Shown here: positions 1-11,964 of the stretch, piece by piece | Layout of the letters: each line of letters begins with the position of its first letter | Position numbering within the stretch: the stretch's first letter is position 1 | Assembly (NCBI RefSeq): GCF_040939455.1 | Contig: NC_134106.1 | Span: forward strand, 41,748,001 to 41,812,000 | Direction of reading: 5' to 3' | Source: Microcebus murinus | Lineage: Eukaryota; Chordata; Mammalia; Primates; Cheirogaleidae | DNA length: 64,000 nucleotides | Program-made: the position numbers and the translations under genes | The notes under the pieces: generated by a model | The model's database searches: none | What the model was told of the DNA's origin: nothing | Seen by the model: the letters and a program-made list of their open reading frames with translations, nothing else

Positions 1-1685
1 TTGGGCTGTGTTCCTGTATGTTTGTGTGCCTAAATGTACTTTGGAAAGAAATGCAGAGAGAAAGATTGTTCTATCATTAATTAACAATGGTATTTGCCAA
101 AACACATAATACCACATGTAAATTTTAGAAACTGTTTGGTCTATTGAGTAGTAGTTTATAACTAGATAAGCTTCTTAATAAGTCAAAATCAAATGTCATA
201 TGACTCTTGTTCTTCTTGGAAAGAGTGTAAAGGAAATGCAATGTGATGTGATTTTCATCTTTCATTATAACTCAAATGTACAACAAATCAAAATGTTGCC
301 AAATTTAAATTATACCAGCACATCCTGGGCAATGATCACATAAATATCAAAATAGCAGACAGATGAACAAGATATATGACTAATATCAAACAACAAATAA
401 GCTATTTGTTTTTTATTTTAAAAATTAGTGATAAATTAGGGAAAGTAGCAAGATATTTGATAAAGAATAGTGCAAACTGTCATCTGTCTTTCACACCCCT
501 GCCTGTTATCATTTCTAGTAGCTAAATTAACTTTAGTCAAGGTTAACTAACTCTGTCCTGTTGCCACAGAGGGCTATATAATTTGTAATTTAATTCTCCT
601 GGAAATTTCAAGAGGTCAAATGAAATCTTTCACATTTGGCCAGAGGTAAGAGGGAAGAAAACCGTATTTTAGACCTCACTGTAATATATTATGGCAAATT
701 TGTCTTTTTTCAGTGCTATTGCCCAGGAAGGTAACCTTTTTTTGACCCTAGCAATTTATAGGCTAGGTTGGTACATGTACAGCATCAGGGTCATGATCAT
801 TTTTCTGCTATACAGTTCATCTTGGAAGTGAAAGTTTCCTCCCTCCATCAATCTTTAGCTAAAGTAAGTGTCATAGAATATGGTTTCAAGAGCCAAAAAT
901 ACACGAATGCTAATTGGTTTATTTTATAGCACCAGGTACAACAAGTGAAAAGCCTGGAGCTCATAGCTAGAAACTGTAAGTTTGCAGAAGGAATGCAAAT
1001 ACACTGAATTCTTGATAGACATTTCTATACCTGCTGATGTGTGCTAAATTGTACCACCAAATGTCTACTCTGATGAGTATCCTGGGAAGAGGCTGGAATT
1101 GTGGACTGTCAGCCTGCCTGAGAGCCAAGATAGCTGGCTCCACCACCAGTATGCGCAGGATAAAGGGCAGGTTGTTCTAATTCTCTTTTGTTTTCATATA
1201 TCTGTTAAATGGTGATAGTAATATCTGGTATATTTACATGACAGGGAGATTAGACCAATTTAGAATAAAAAAGTGTGAAATCAATTGGAAAATGTTAAAA
1301 GTGTCATTTAATTATAGTGATATAATGATACAGAAAGTGACTTGTAACATCCTCAGAGAAATATAGCTTAAAATCTATAAATGGACTGTTTATTGGTAAA
1401 GATGGTAGAATCATGAAGGAGCCATTATTCTATTGAAGAAAATGCAACAAATGTATATTAAACAACCTTTTCTACTAAAAGGGTGATCTCTCCCCATTCA
1501 TTCAAATGGTATTATCTAGTCAGAAATGAGTTTATTTCCTAGCACTATACAGGTAATAGCATCTCATATACATACAAGTTTCCACTGGTGATAATGATTA
1601 ATAATCATCTTCCAATAGGTAGAGTGAAATGATGAAGTGAAAGTGGGATTCAGGGTAATACCTGAATTCACAACTGTATCCTGAC
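1..1685. other. AT-rich stretch, no gene or repeat recognised
   Basis: All frames are closed by frequent stop codons, and no splice-bounded coding block, simple repeat or familiar element stands out. A somewhat more GC-rich patch lies around 1031-1160, but I could not assign it. It is probably unique intergenic or intronic DNA. Confidence 0.5.
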
Positions 1686-1689
1686 CCTT

Positions 1690-1862
1690 TCCAGTTGTAC
1701 AACATTGGGAATGCTCAACCACTTGGCCTTCACTTTCTACTGTCTGTGATTGTGATAGGAATATTTCTCACAGGGTTGCTGTAAAGATCACACAGGAAAC
1801 TGGATGTAAAAGTAATTTGTAAACTGAAAATTGCTTTAAATACTATTATTATTACTATATGG
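1690..1862 (+). repeat. MIR-type SINE fragment
   Basis: The order of blocks follows the 3' half of MIR: a pyrimidine-rich stretch, CACAGGGTTGCTGTAAAGATCA (in place of the usual GGGTTGTTGTGAGGATTAAA), then a GTAAA segment and an ATTATTATTA end. It is heavily diverged, as expected for a mammal-wide SINE, so the ends are approximate. Confidence 0.55.
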
Positions 1863-1929
1863 ATATGGAGGGTTCATAAATATGTCATCTATTTCAGAAA
1901 ATTCAAACAACTCCCGCAAGTTTATGTCT

Positions 1930-2445
1930 CCAACCTAATTTCCCAGACATCTTTTAATACTCCCCACACTGAATTTCCATTATATTCACCATAAGTGAAC
2001 TCGTTGTCTCCTGTCTTGTGCATTCTTCCCTTTTTGCTTAGTTCGCATGCCATAATCTCTCTCTCTCTGCATCTACAAGAAACACTCTCCCTTCTCTCCT
2101 CCATCTTTCCTTTAAGGCCCAACTCAAATGCCACTTTCTCAGTGAAGCCCTATCTGGTCATTAGCATTCATGTTAACTAATCTCTTTTCTAACTGTATTG
2201 GTGCCTGCACTCTTAGAGCACTTCCTTTTAATGCCATACATTTGGCATTTGTCATACTCATATCCTCTTTTACAGTTATTTTTTAAAATGACGTTTATAC
2301 ATTTTATGTCTACCATTAGGATGCAAGGTCCTTGAGTTTAGAGAACCTAAATAAGACTTTTCTAGCCCCATCATATCTAGAGAGTTATCTTATAAGCAGT
2401 AGTCAATGTGTGTCATGACTGAAATAAATGAAATGAATAAAAATG
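1930..2445 (+). repeat. LINE-2 (L2) 3' end
   Basis: The sequence follows the L2 3' region in order. It has CAACTCAAATGCCACTTTCTCAGTGAAGCC near 2120, then pyrimidine-rich text, a segment resembling ATGCAAGGTCCTTGAG (the 'AATGTAAGCTCCATGAGGGCAGGG' landmark) near 2320, and a terminal GAAATGAATAAA-like repeat near 2440. It is an ancient, immobile copy. Open frames of 60-70 codons on both strands lie inside it and are not genes. Confidence 0.75.
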
Positions 2446-3039
2446 TGACGACTAATATAAAAATTGAGACAAATAGCTATTCCATATGATAGGGAAGTAT
2501 TTAGAGAAAATAGTATATCCCCAAATGATTTTTTAGTTGTAACTTACATACTGTGCTATTTCAGTGCACATCTTTAACAGAATTATCAGAATGGGTTGAT
2601 ATAAAACAAACCATTTTACAGTTTAGAAGGCTACTACAGATTAAAACTAAACCAATTGCTATTCACAGGGGAGACACATTTAAGAAGTTACAATCTGCAG
2701 TACCTTTAGAAGGAATCCATCCAATATTAACTAAATTAAAACACAACCACTGATGAAAAGAACAGACTCAAGTAGTTGGCTAAGTAATAACAAAAAACAA
2801 AATAATAGAACATGGCTGAAAGATAATTATAGTCCACATTTCAAATGAGACATTATGGAATAAAAACAAAAGAAACAAATTACTTATATAAGTAAGTGAT
2901 CCCCTATCTGCCAGCTCATTAGCTATGATGAGAATTTGTTGCATTGTAGTTACCTAAATTATCATATCTATCTTGATCTATAAATACACATCTCCACATA
3001 ATAGAAAATAAATGGTTTACTCAATTACTATACTGTATT
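2446..3039. other. AT-rich stretch with one short open frame, no recognised gene
   Basis: A plus-strand frame of about 66 codons ends at 2753. It is preceded by a CTATTTCAG that resembles a splice acceptor. I do not recognise the translation, and the length is within chance for such DNA. Nothing else was identified. Confidence 0.4.
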
Positions 3040-3135
3040 TTAGGAGCTAACACTTGTTGGGATTCAGTAAGTGTCAGACACCACAAGGGCCACATATACA
3101 ACATAATTTCATTTAATCCTCTCAATAGTAATCTT
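3040..3135 (-). repeat. MIR-type SINE fragment
   Basis: The reverse-complement MIR landmark CATTTAATCCTCTCAATAG is visible at about 3108-3126. It is preceded by a degraded 'GTGCCAGGCACT' block near 3070. It is short and diverged. Confidence 0.5.
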
Positions 3136-3229
3136 TTGGACTCCTTAACTACTTATTTCATCTATCATTAATTTTACAATTAATCCTGTACTATTTTGTG
3201 ATATCTGTTCTATCATTTGATGAAACTAC

Positions 3230-3400
3230 TATTTCTTTCCCATCCTGCCATTTGTTCATTAATTTATTTATTCTGGCTAAATAGTTATTTAATGGTTAAT
3301 TATGTGCCAGTACCATTTTTATCTCTGTACATAGAGTAGTAGACAAGATAAAGTCCAGTATCTATTGGAGCCTTCATGTTGTTGCTCAGTTCTTTGAACA
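3230..3400 (+). repeat. old LINE-type fragment (TTCATT...TATGTGCCAG block)
   Basis: The sequence runs TTTGTTCATTAATTTATTTATT, then TTATGTGCCAGTACCATTTTTATCTCTG, then a block around 'AGACAAGATAAAGTCC'. This is the order of the widespread 'ATTCATTCA...TATGTGCCAGGCACTGTTCTAGG...AACAAAACAGACAAAGTCC' segment of old L1M elements. The family call is tentative. Confidence 0.35.
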
Positions 3401-3879
3401 TATAGGCACTGTGTAACCCAACTAGATTGTTAGTTTCTTGGAAGATATTTAATTTTATTTTTTTTACATTCTCTAGTGTCTAGCATAGTAAGTATTTAAT
3501 TCAAAATTAAGTATGTTACTTTGTTTTAAAATGTTTAAATGTTGCTATTGGATTAAAATACATTTATTCTACTTTAAAAATATTACATCAAATTCTCATT
3601 ATCTGGTAAAGACTAACCCATTCATTAGGGCAATATATACTATAAACATTTAGACCATTGCAATAGTCTATGCACACCACCCTGTTTATTTTTCTCAGAC
3701 ATCCAGCAGCTAGTGTAGTATTTCTGGTCCCAGGACTCCACACTTCAGCAATTCCCTAATGTTCTCTTCATTATGCTGTGAAAAGCAAAATAGCATCTTG
3801 CTTTAATGCATGGGTTTTGAGCCCTAACTTTAGAAAAAAAAATACTTTCAAGTTTAACTTTTATGTGAGTTATTTTATG
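3401..3879. other. AT-rich stretch, nothing recognised
   Basis: There are several homopolymer T and A runs and no open frame of interest. It may include the eroded 5' part of the adjoining L1, but no clear L1 landmark is visible before about 3880. Confidence 0.4.
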
Positions 3880-4376
3880 AAGATACTAGAATGTTTATAG
3901 CAGTGCAATTCACAATTGCAAAGATGTGGAAACAACTTAAGTGCCCCTTAATACATGAGTGGATTAATTAAATGTGGTATATGTGTATCATGGAGTTCTA
4001 CTCAGCCACAAAAAAACAAGGGAGATCTAGCACCTCTTGTATTATCCTAGATAGAGCTGGAGCCCATTCTACTAAGTGAAGTATCCCAAGAATGGAAAAA
4101 CAAGCACCACATGTACTCACCATCAAATGGCGGTTTTAACTGACTTAACTGACCAACACTTAAGTGCACATATAGTATTAACATCCATCAGGTGTAAGGC
4201 AGGTCGTGGAGGGGGGAGGGTAGGAGGGGGTGAGGTACATTCACACCCAATGGGTGTAGTACACACCACCTGGGGGATGGACATGCTTGAAGCTCTGACT
4301 CGGGTGGGGCAAAGGTAATATATGTAACCTAAACATTTGTACCCCTGTAATATGCTGAAATAAATAAAAAACATAT
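3880..4376 (+). mobile_element. LINE-1 3' end, lemur type (5'-truncated)
   Basis: From about 3891 the sequence gives the C-terminal part of L1 ORF2 (landmarks CACAATTGCAAAGATGTGGAAACAACTTAAGTGCCC and the 'TCTACTCAGCCACAAAAAAACAA' box). It continues with 'CACATGTACTCACCATCAAAT', where ORF2 ends, and then a 3' UTR with a G-rich polypurine tract at 4206-4235. After that come 'GGGGGATGGACATGCTTGAAGCTCTGACTCGGGTGGGGCAAAGG' and a tail ending AAATAAATAAAAAA near 4374. The 3' UTR wording is that of strepsirrhine L1 rather than human L1PA. Reverse transcriptase and endonuclease domains are absent, so it is dead. I could not find a convincing target-site duplication. Confidence 0.9.
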
Positions 4377-4609
4377 AAACATTGTTATATTGTTATATAA
4401 ATATTTTGATGAGTGTGTGAGTATAGGAGCACAAAAAATTGCCTTAGCCACACTGTCATTAATAATGTTGGCTATAGATTGATACAGATAACACCATGGC
4501 TGGGAGGAGTGGAGGGAGCATGTTTGTAGATTAATGAAAGATGAAGCCGTTCTGCTCTCAAAAACCGACAGGTAAACTGTATTGCATTTTATCCCTTAAT
4601 ACAATATAG

Positions 4610-4745
4610 TCATTAATCTGTATCTGTTTATATTACACATGAGGAAACTTTAATTAACATACTCAAGTTCACACAGTGATTTAACTCAGGATTTGATCAT
4701 GAGTACAAAGCTGGACAGCCAACCAAAGGCTCTCACTAACTGTAA
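4610..4745 (-). repeat. MIR-type SINE fragment
   Basis: The reverse-complement MIR order is recognisable: ACATGAGGAAACTTTAATTAACATACTCAAGTTCACACAGTGATTTAACTCAGGATTTGA, ending with a degraded 'AGGCTCTCACTAACTGT' block. Spacing matches the family although identity is low. Confidence 0.55.
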
Positions 4746-7349
4746 TATAAGGAGAATAAGGGCCTTCCAGCAGAAGTTGCAAGGTCAAAAGCTTTTAAGA
4801 GCCAAGTGTTGTGTATGTGTATGAAGTGTGTGTGTGTGCATGTACCTGTGTATGTGAAATAAGCAATTCATAGTTGAGGGAACTATGGAAAATAAAGAGC
4901 AGAATAACCTTAAAAAAGCCACTGTCATGTAATGCTCTTCCTTTCCTTCCTCCTTTCTTCCATCTCTTCTTTCTTTCTCATTAAATTGATTAGACAAAAA
5001 CAGATCATTTCTAACCCCTGCTTTAAGATGTGTTGCAAAGATGTTACAAATATAAAAATCTTACAATTCCACCATCATGAATGCATTAAAAGATATTCAG
5101 AGTGAGTGTTAGAGATTGGGAGACTTTTCATCTTCATCCTTCAACTATCATAAATGTTTTTAACTATTATAGTTGAGTTGTCTTCATCCCTCAACTACCA
5201 TTATTTTCTGTTCATTAAACCTCTTGGCATAACTCTAGTTTATGAATTCTTGTGGTGGATTAAATGAATGTAGGGGAAAATAATATTGCTTGGTAGTATA
5301 ATTAGCTATTCAAGCAAAAAGGATACTAAAAAATAAATTATTTCTATTTTAAAATAAATCTTTTATTTAAAATAAATCTCATTTGCGTTCTTCTTAGTTG
5401 TGGCTATTAGCGTAAAGGTTTCAGAGAAATTGCATATAACTGAAATTTCTAGGTCTTCGCCTCTCTAATCTTGAAAGCTTTCCTTAGGCCAACTCTTATT
5501 TAAATGCTTATGCTTTCCATATTTCAAAATGTCGTTCATTCAATGGCCTTTCTGAAGTCTCCCCATCATCCCAAATGAAATGTTTGGAGCAATAGAAGGG
5601 GTGAGGCTGAGAGAAGCCACTAGCCATGCCCACAGTAGCCCTCTGACTTCTATATAAACAAATACAGACACATGTGTAAAGAACAAATTATAAAAGCAGT
5701 AAATCACTAATCTCCTCAGGGTGCCAATTTTTCAGCCTGCACAGGATGCCTAGATGTTTGGCTCATACCCTTGCAGTAAATCTGTCAAGCTGTAAATCTG
5801 ATCTGATTTTTGGATCAGAAAATGCAGTTTCTGTATAACTGATACACAGATGCATTTATTGTCCCTTTTAACTATTGGTATTTTTTTAAAGCTACATCTT
5901 AATTATAATGGAGAAATTATAATAGGGTATTTTATTTCAAGAAACTCTCACAAATAAAATAGAGCAAAATATACATAAAACTGGTTACAAGATGTGTCTT
6001 TCAATGTAGCTCCCTCCCTCCAATCTAAGGTTCCTATCAGCAACATTAAAAAAGGGTCAGCTGCATCTTCCAGTTAATTTGAATTCTTTGCCTGTTTATA
6101 TCCATCTGTAAGCAAACAAGCTAGCTCTGAGCCCTAAGGGACTCCTCCCCACCATTAGCTGCTACTTTTATGCTGCATTGTTGGTACAGTGGATAGGAAC
6201 AAGACCAGTGGCTGATACAAGTATTAATATTTGCATTCCTACCTACATCAAAAGGCTGCATTTTTCTTTCATGAGACTTGGAGTTTTCCAGAGGACAAAT
6301 GATTTGTGCTTAGCTACGATATGCAATTTTGCATTTGTAAACCACTCATCCGAGTTTCCCTGAGATCTCCTTCATGTCCAAAGACACTCAGGCATTCACC
6401 AAAGAGATTCTCTGTTCTTGTTATCAAGTCTTTGAATACACGATAATAATTACAGTTCAGAGAAATGGTAGACAAACACGGGAAAGTTCCCAGGCGCCAC
6501 TTAGCTCTCCTTCCTTCCTGCATCCTCTCTCCCACCACATTACTGAAACCTGAGCCAGCCAATTAGATGAACAGCTTGACAGTCACTCCTAGATGCAGTA
6601 CAATGCCTGCATCTTACTGCAGCTGTTAAGACTGACAATTCAATTTCAGCCACAACAAAGACTCTCGCCCAGTTCCTGGGGGTCAGGAGACTCTCCTTGT
6701 CCATCTTTGTACATCAATAAATATGCATTTATCTTGGAGCGCATAGAAGGCTTAATTCTAGAAAAATAGGTATGAACGTGAAAATCGTGACCCTATTTAG
6801 CCACTAGATGACTCAGCTAGAATGAACTGTTCAGCTGCAAAGGGTGCATAGCTGCTCTCTCAGAATATACCTTAAATTCCCAATCACAGAATAGGGTTCC
6901 CTAGGTACCATTCATTTTCCCTTAGGCTATGAATAGCACTTTTACCTTAACAGGTTGGATAATCTACAACATTCTTTCGTATGTCTATCCTGTTATAAAA
7001 CCAGCTCTAGTTTATAATGGGCTCTAGAAACTAACAGCGCTACGAACAGGATCCTGAAGTATGTATTTTAGACATGCATGTCTTACCCTTTACTAACTAC
7101 AAATATATAGCATTCAGGTTCCTCTAACATGCAGTAACTACTTTTCTATGTGTAGTCATTAAGAGAAGACAATAAGGAAACAAGAGCTACTTCATTGCTC
7201 ATTTACCATGTTCTTTGTCCCTGCCAAAGGGATGAGGACCATGTAAAGTGTTAATTCTCAGGAAACCAAGTTGCCAATGTTTTAAAGTGAAATGAGCCCT
7301 AAATGTCAAGAGGATTTAAGTAAAGGCAAAATAAAAGAAGCTAAAGGAG
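4746..7349. other. AT-rich stretch with minor simple repeats, no gene
   Basis: It contains a TG-rich patch (about 4807-4855) and a TTCC/TTCT-rich patch (about 4938-4980). A 20-nt motif is doubled at 5131-5150 and 5181-5200 with 18 of 20 positions equal. An AAATAAAT-rich stretch lies around 5325-5385. Open frames around 6178-6562 overlap on both strands and look like chance. No repeat family was recognised in the rest. Confidence 0.45.
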
Positions 7350-7615
7350 ATATACTTACTATCTGCTACTTACTAGGCATTGTTTTATGCTTTTCACATG
7401 TTATTTTATTTTACTTAATAAAACCCAATTAATTTTTTCCTCATAAAACCTCTGGCATAGATATTTTTACTCACATTTTATAGGCAGAGAAAATGGAAAC
7501 AAGTCAGTATCTGTATTAGTATCTGAGAGAGGTTAAATAATATATCCACAATTATATAGCTCGTGAGTAGCAGAGCTAAAATTCAAAACCTAACCCACTA
7601 TACACCAGAACTACT
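7350..7615 (-). repeat. MIR-type SINE, fairly long copy
   Basis: Blocks occur in reverse-complement MIR order: 'CTTACTAGGCATTGTTTTATGC', a degraded 'TTTAATCCTC' region, 'TTTTACTCACATTTTATAGGCAGAGAAAATGGAAAC', 'GGTTAAATAATATATCCACAATTATATAGCTCGTGAGTAGCAGAGC', and 'AACCCACTATACACCA'. Nearly the whole SINE is covered. Confidence 0.6.
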
Positions 7616-7619
7616 TAAC

Positions 7620-8104
7620 AGAGTTAAACTGTGATTGTTGCAGTCAGAGGCCTCAGGAAATGCCCTAGTGATAGAGAAAACTCTGAAAACGGACAGATGT
7701 CTGAATCTCTGCGCCTGCAGAAAGTTTCTAGGCTCTCCACCACTCTGAAAGAATGGTGATCATAATGTAAGGGATATATTTCCAAATCAGTCTAGTGTTC
7801 CATGAAAAGACACTGGCAATCTTTTGCTCAGTCTTTGCTACACTTTAAAACTTGTCAAATCTATGTATAAAGCAAACCTAGTACTTAGGTTCATAGATAT
7901 ACTTTGATTATATTCCTATCATTTACTGCATTATTTCTGGGCTGGATGCTTGTGGCAAAATAATGAAAAAAATATATAGAATCTCTAAACCAAAGGTATT
8001 CACTGCAAAAGAAGGTAACATATATTTTCAATTAACCATAATATAATGAAATCTGATGTATTAGCAGTATGAGCAGAGTACTAAGAGATCACAAAGGAAA
8101 AGTA
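7620..8104. other. unassigned unique-looking sequence
   Basis: No gene, RNA or repeat was recognised. Around 7640-7760 the text is slightly more GC-rich, but it has no long frame. Confidence 0.4.
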
Positions 8105-8495
8105 ATAGCAGTACCAAATTGAAAGCAACCTAAATCAGTAATAAAATATTGATCAGGTTAATTATGATATATCCACATTATGGAACATTACTTGGCTGTT
8201 GGAGCACATTATAGCAGAGTATCTAAAGACTTTGGAATGCTTTTGATATATATTGTTAAGTGGACAAGCAGGCTATAAAATGTAAGCAATATGATTTCAT
8301 TTTTAAAAAAATATGTGGGGAGAGAGACAAAACATTTCACCAAATGATAATGATGGTTATGTAAAGGTTAGAATCATTTTTGCTTCTGTTTCTTGCATTT
8401 TAATGATTTCTAAGTTTTCTATAGTGAATATGCTTTTCTTCTGTAATGAGAAAAAAATTCAGTACATTTTATTTAAAAATCAAATAGTATTAGCA
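8105..8495 (+). repeat. old LINE-1 (L1M) ORF2 end and 3' UTR
   Basis: Landmarks in order are 'GAAAGCAACCTAAATCAGTAATAAAATATTGATCAGG' and 'ATATCCACATTATGGAACATTACTTGGC' (the 'ATCCATACAATGGAATATTATGCAGCC' box). These are followed by 'ATATTGTTAAGTGGACAAGCAGGCTATAAAATG' and the T-rich 'TTTCTTGCATTTTAATGATTTCTAAGTTTTCTATAGTGAATATG' end. This is the layout of an old mammalian L1 tail. The 64-codon frame inside it is not a gene. Confidence 0.65.
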
Positions 8496-8499
8496 AAGA

Positions 8500-10350
8500 C
8501 TTCATAACAAAAATCAACTTGAATTTTTTTCAAATTGAGGAAAATAAAATTCTAAATATGCTTAAGATTTATTTCCACAGAGAGTCTTGTGAGCTTCAAA
8601 TATCTCACTCTGATGACCTTTGTACTCAGTGTTCTGGTATCAAGCCAGCTGTGGCAACTTGCCTTGGTCTACCTCCTTCCCCATAATCTTAAAGGCCTCT
8701 CATACTTGGAGCGCTAAACTAAACTGGTTCTCCTGCTTGGCAGCTTTTGGAATTGAATAGATCATTTTGCTGTGTATTGTCAGCCAGATGGTAAACGTTG
8801 CTGGTTACTTCTTCAACCCTGAAAACAAGCCTCTCCTACCAAGAATTCTGGAACTCCTATTCTCTCTGCCTCGGTATAAATCCCTGAAAGTGTGAAGGAG
8901 AAAAAAAGAGCAAAATCTTCTAAGATCTATAACTACACAGGTCGCAGGAAGCATAAGGACCATAATCACTAAGAAGAAATACAAAGTAAAACCTGAAGTG
9001 CAGAGGTACTTCACCATTGTCTGCAAGTGAAAGTTTAAAAACTGCCAAGGATGTCACGAGCCTTATCAGTCTTGGAGAACTGTTGTTACCCAAAGCATTC
9101 CATTTAATTATGGATAAAATGCCCAGATCTGTTTCTCTTCAGAGTCCAGTGTTCTAATGATTAGCTACATTACTCATGCATCTTGAGCTGCTGGTGTTGT
9201 TATTTGGAAAGTCAGAGTTATTAACAACCAATGAATCTAGGAGAGAAGCCAACAATCTCTGAGAAAGCCTTTCAATGCCTCTGGGCCAGCTTGTCTGAAT
9301 TCAAAAACTAGAGAATGATTTTCACTTATAAAGTTACCCAGAGCGCCTGGGGAAGGGGTGCATGTCTCCAAGTGGCTGAGCATAGATCAGAACTTCAGAT
9401 CATTTACAACCTGGGTGGCTGCCACCAGCCCTTAATGCAGTCTGAGCTGCAGACACAATGTGGCCAGGGTAGCAACAGCAGACTCCGTGAAAAGGAGACT
9501 GCTTCTGGTGAGACCTGTGAATGATCTGTTGTGTACCAACCACTGGGTGTGTGGTTTATTCCCCCCCCCCCACTGCGCACTGACAAACAGCATAATTTAT
9601 ATATGCTCATATATCACCAGATTGTTAATTCAATACAAAAACAAAGAAATGACAGGAATACATGTTCTTGCAATTTTTTTCTGTTTTCTCTCTAAATTTT
9701 TTTCTTTTGGTAGTAGATGAATGGAGTATTCACACCATTTCAGATGTTTACTCAAATACAAGATTCATTGTGATGATCGTTATTACTTTTATAATACTAA
9801 AACCCACAGTTGTGCTTAATCATAAGATTCCCTAGGATGACACCCTCTAAATTAAGCTACCAAGAATTTATATTTCAAGCTAAGCTATCTCCTGGGGCTT
9901 AACAGTATCTGATCCAAGACCAAAAAAAAATGGATGTTAACAGCAGTACATCGAGTATTATATGAAGTGCTTACTCCTAATGAAGGAAAAGAAGATGATG
10001 AATATTCCTGGGAAACTTTTTCACATGCAGTGAAGCCTGTAATGAGGAGGGGCCTTTAGAAATAGTTTTACTTTTTGGGTAAATATTTTTAAACTTTCAT
10101 TTTCTCATTGATACACTCAGTACCAGCAAGTTAGATTTATTATTAGAGATTTTCAATCCATGATTCATAACTGTAATAATTATTTTCAGAGGCAGCCTTT
10201 ATATACAATGAAATTAAACTGCCTGAATGATATCAATGAATGAATAAATGTACTTAGCCAATTGAACTAGAAAAATATTAATCACAGGTTGTATGGCTTC
10301 ATATGGTAAAAAGTTGACTGCAGAGCTATTACACCTTTAACTTAGCTGTG
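8500..10350. other. unassigned sequence, including a GC-richer island
   Basis: Most of it is AT-rich with no recognised element. About 9330-9590 is clearly more GC-rich than its surroundings, has overlapping frames on both strands and ends beside an 11-nt C run at 9561-9571. I do not recognise a gene or repeat family in it. Confidence 0.4.
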
Positions 10351-10390
10351 AAATTTTATATATATATATATACATATATATATAAAATTT
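10351..10390. repeat. AT palindrome around a (TA)n core
   Basis: AAATTTTATATATA on the left is mirrored by TATATATAAAATTT on the right, with one central C (10373) interrupting the alternating TA. The 40 bp are almost perfectly self-complementary and could extrude as a hairpin. AT-rich palindromes of this kind are common and unstable in mammals. Confidence 0.8.
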
Positions 10391-10507
10391 ATAAAAAAGA
10401 AAAATGAATTTCTGAAGAGCTAAAGATGCCAATAAAACACACTGAACACTGTTTTAAAATCCAGGTAATTAGGGGGGAAAAGAGAGTACATGTATATATG
10501 TGATGAT

Positions 10508-10645
10508 GTATTGTTCATCCATTCATTCATTTATTCAAAAATATCTATTGAGCACCTGATAAGGGACAGGCACTATTCTAGGTAGCACGAGTGTAATAGT
10601 GAACAAAGAAGTCAAAGCATTTGTCTTCTTGGAGCTTTCTCCCTG
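10508..10645 (+). repeat. old LINE-type fragment
   Basis: 'CATTCATTCATTTATTCAAAAATATCTATTGAGCACCTGATAAGGGACAGGCACTATTCTAGGTAGCACGAGTGTAATAGTGAACAAAG' follows the ancient LINE block found in many mammalian repeats. It continues with a 'CTTCTTGGAGCTTTC' segment. I favour an old L1M origin, but the exact family is not determined. Confidence 0.5.
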
Positions 10646-10774
10646 ATAATCAGCATAAGCAATAGTTATCCACATCTGGATTTGCACATTTAGATTTAGC
10701 TTACTGGTAGGTAATACAGAGCCATTTTACGTGTTAAATATTACAGAGCAACAGAAAAAGAATCAGAAGGTGTA

Positions 10775-10915
10775 GAAATAATGTAATCTCTATGTGACCT
10801 TGACTTTGACATTTAACCTCTGAAAAACCATGATTTTCCATCTATTAAATATGTTGGTTGGTAAAACTAGATGATCTTTAACATCTATTTAAGTCACAAA
10901 ATTCTGTAATTTTGT
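10775..10915 (+). repeat. MIR-like fragment
   Basis: The text 'TATGTGACCTTGACTTTGACATTTAACCTCTGAAAAACC...TTTTCCATCTATTAAATATG' matches the MIR-type 'TGACCTTGGGCAAGT...AACCTCT...CATCTGTAAAATG' series. It is followed by an 'AGATGATCTTTAA' segment seen in MIR3-like copies. Confidence 0.45.
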
Positions 10916-10919
10916 GTTT

Positions 10920-11960
10920 CCTGCTGAGAGAAAAATATGTTTTGGCTTATGTTTATAGCATTTATAAGTAGAAAGTTTTTAACAACTTAAAAAAAAAACT
11001 CTTATTGCAATCAGTAGCAAACTGAGAAAGGTATTGCAGTACTTAAAAAATATGTAGGTATATCAGTGATGGGCAGCTATGGGCAAAGTTCATGAGAAAA
11101 ATCACCACACTGATTACAGCCATTGTAAAGGGTTGTCAGAAACAGCAAGTAAATTACAGAGAAAAGGATCCACAAATCCTTTCCTGAAAATCACTACTAT
11201 TATCATGATGTTAACTGAGTAATTTTTCCAGCACAAGGGCAAATACCTTTTTAAAAAACATAATCAGTGAAATGGTACACACATAAAATTTCCTGCTTAC
11301 AACAGCCAATCTGAGGTTATTCTATTAAATAGAAATAGCAAAAACACAAAAACAAAACCTGTGTTACATATTAGTATACAAGTTATCAGCACATAAGACA
11401 GATCTATCTTTTAAGTAGTCTTTGTTTTTTCAGCTTTCTTTTATAGAGTAGGAAATAGAATTAAAAAATTTCAGAAAGCATATCTCATATAGACACAGGC
11501 AAACCTTATTAATATTAAAGATAATATTCATAAAAATAAACTTTGAATTAATCATGTTTGGATTATTTGGTACTTTCATAACGAACAACAGAGCAGAGTT
11601 GACTGTAAAATGGAATTTGTTTCTAATTGCTTATGATTTAAATAAACCAATGTTAGATTAAAGAGCTTTTACTCTTCGAACTATAGAAGCTTTGCCTCGG
11701 GGTGTCCTGGGCACAGTTTATGATTCTAGAGTCAGTAACGAACAAATAGCCCCATAAATTACAGCCCATATAAGGAAACCGCTTCTTTTACACTTCAGTG
11801 CTTATATAGCTAGCCAGTACCTACCTGTTAATGTGATTATTCTTTGTACTCTGTTGCTTAAATAATGCCTTGACTCCTTTTATTTGTGCTGTGATTCACG
11901 TTTTTAAAGTGCTTTGATGCCCATCAAGTTGTTTAATCATCAGATACTTCCTTGAAGTAA
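10920..11960. other. AT-rich stretch, nothing recognised
   Basis: It contains long A/T runs and no notable frame or repeat. Around 11680-11770 the base composition is more balanced, without an identifiable element. Confidence 0.4.
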
Positions 11961-11964
11961 ACAA

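Noticed and set aside
2553..2753. A 66-codon frame after a CAG acceptor-like site with a balanced translation.
   Set aside because: It has no recognisable family and its length is expected by chance. Only a protein search could revive it.
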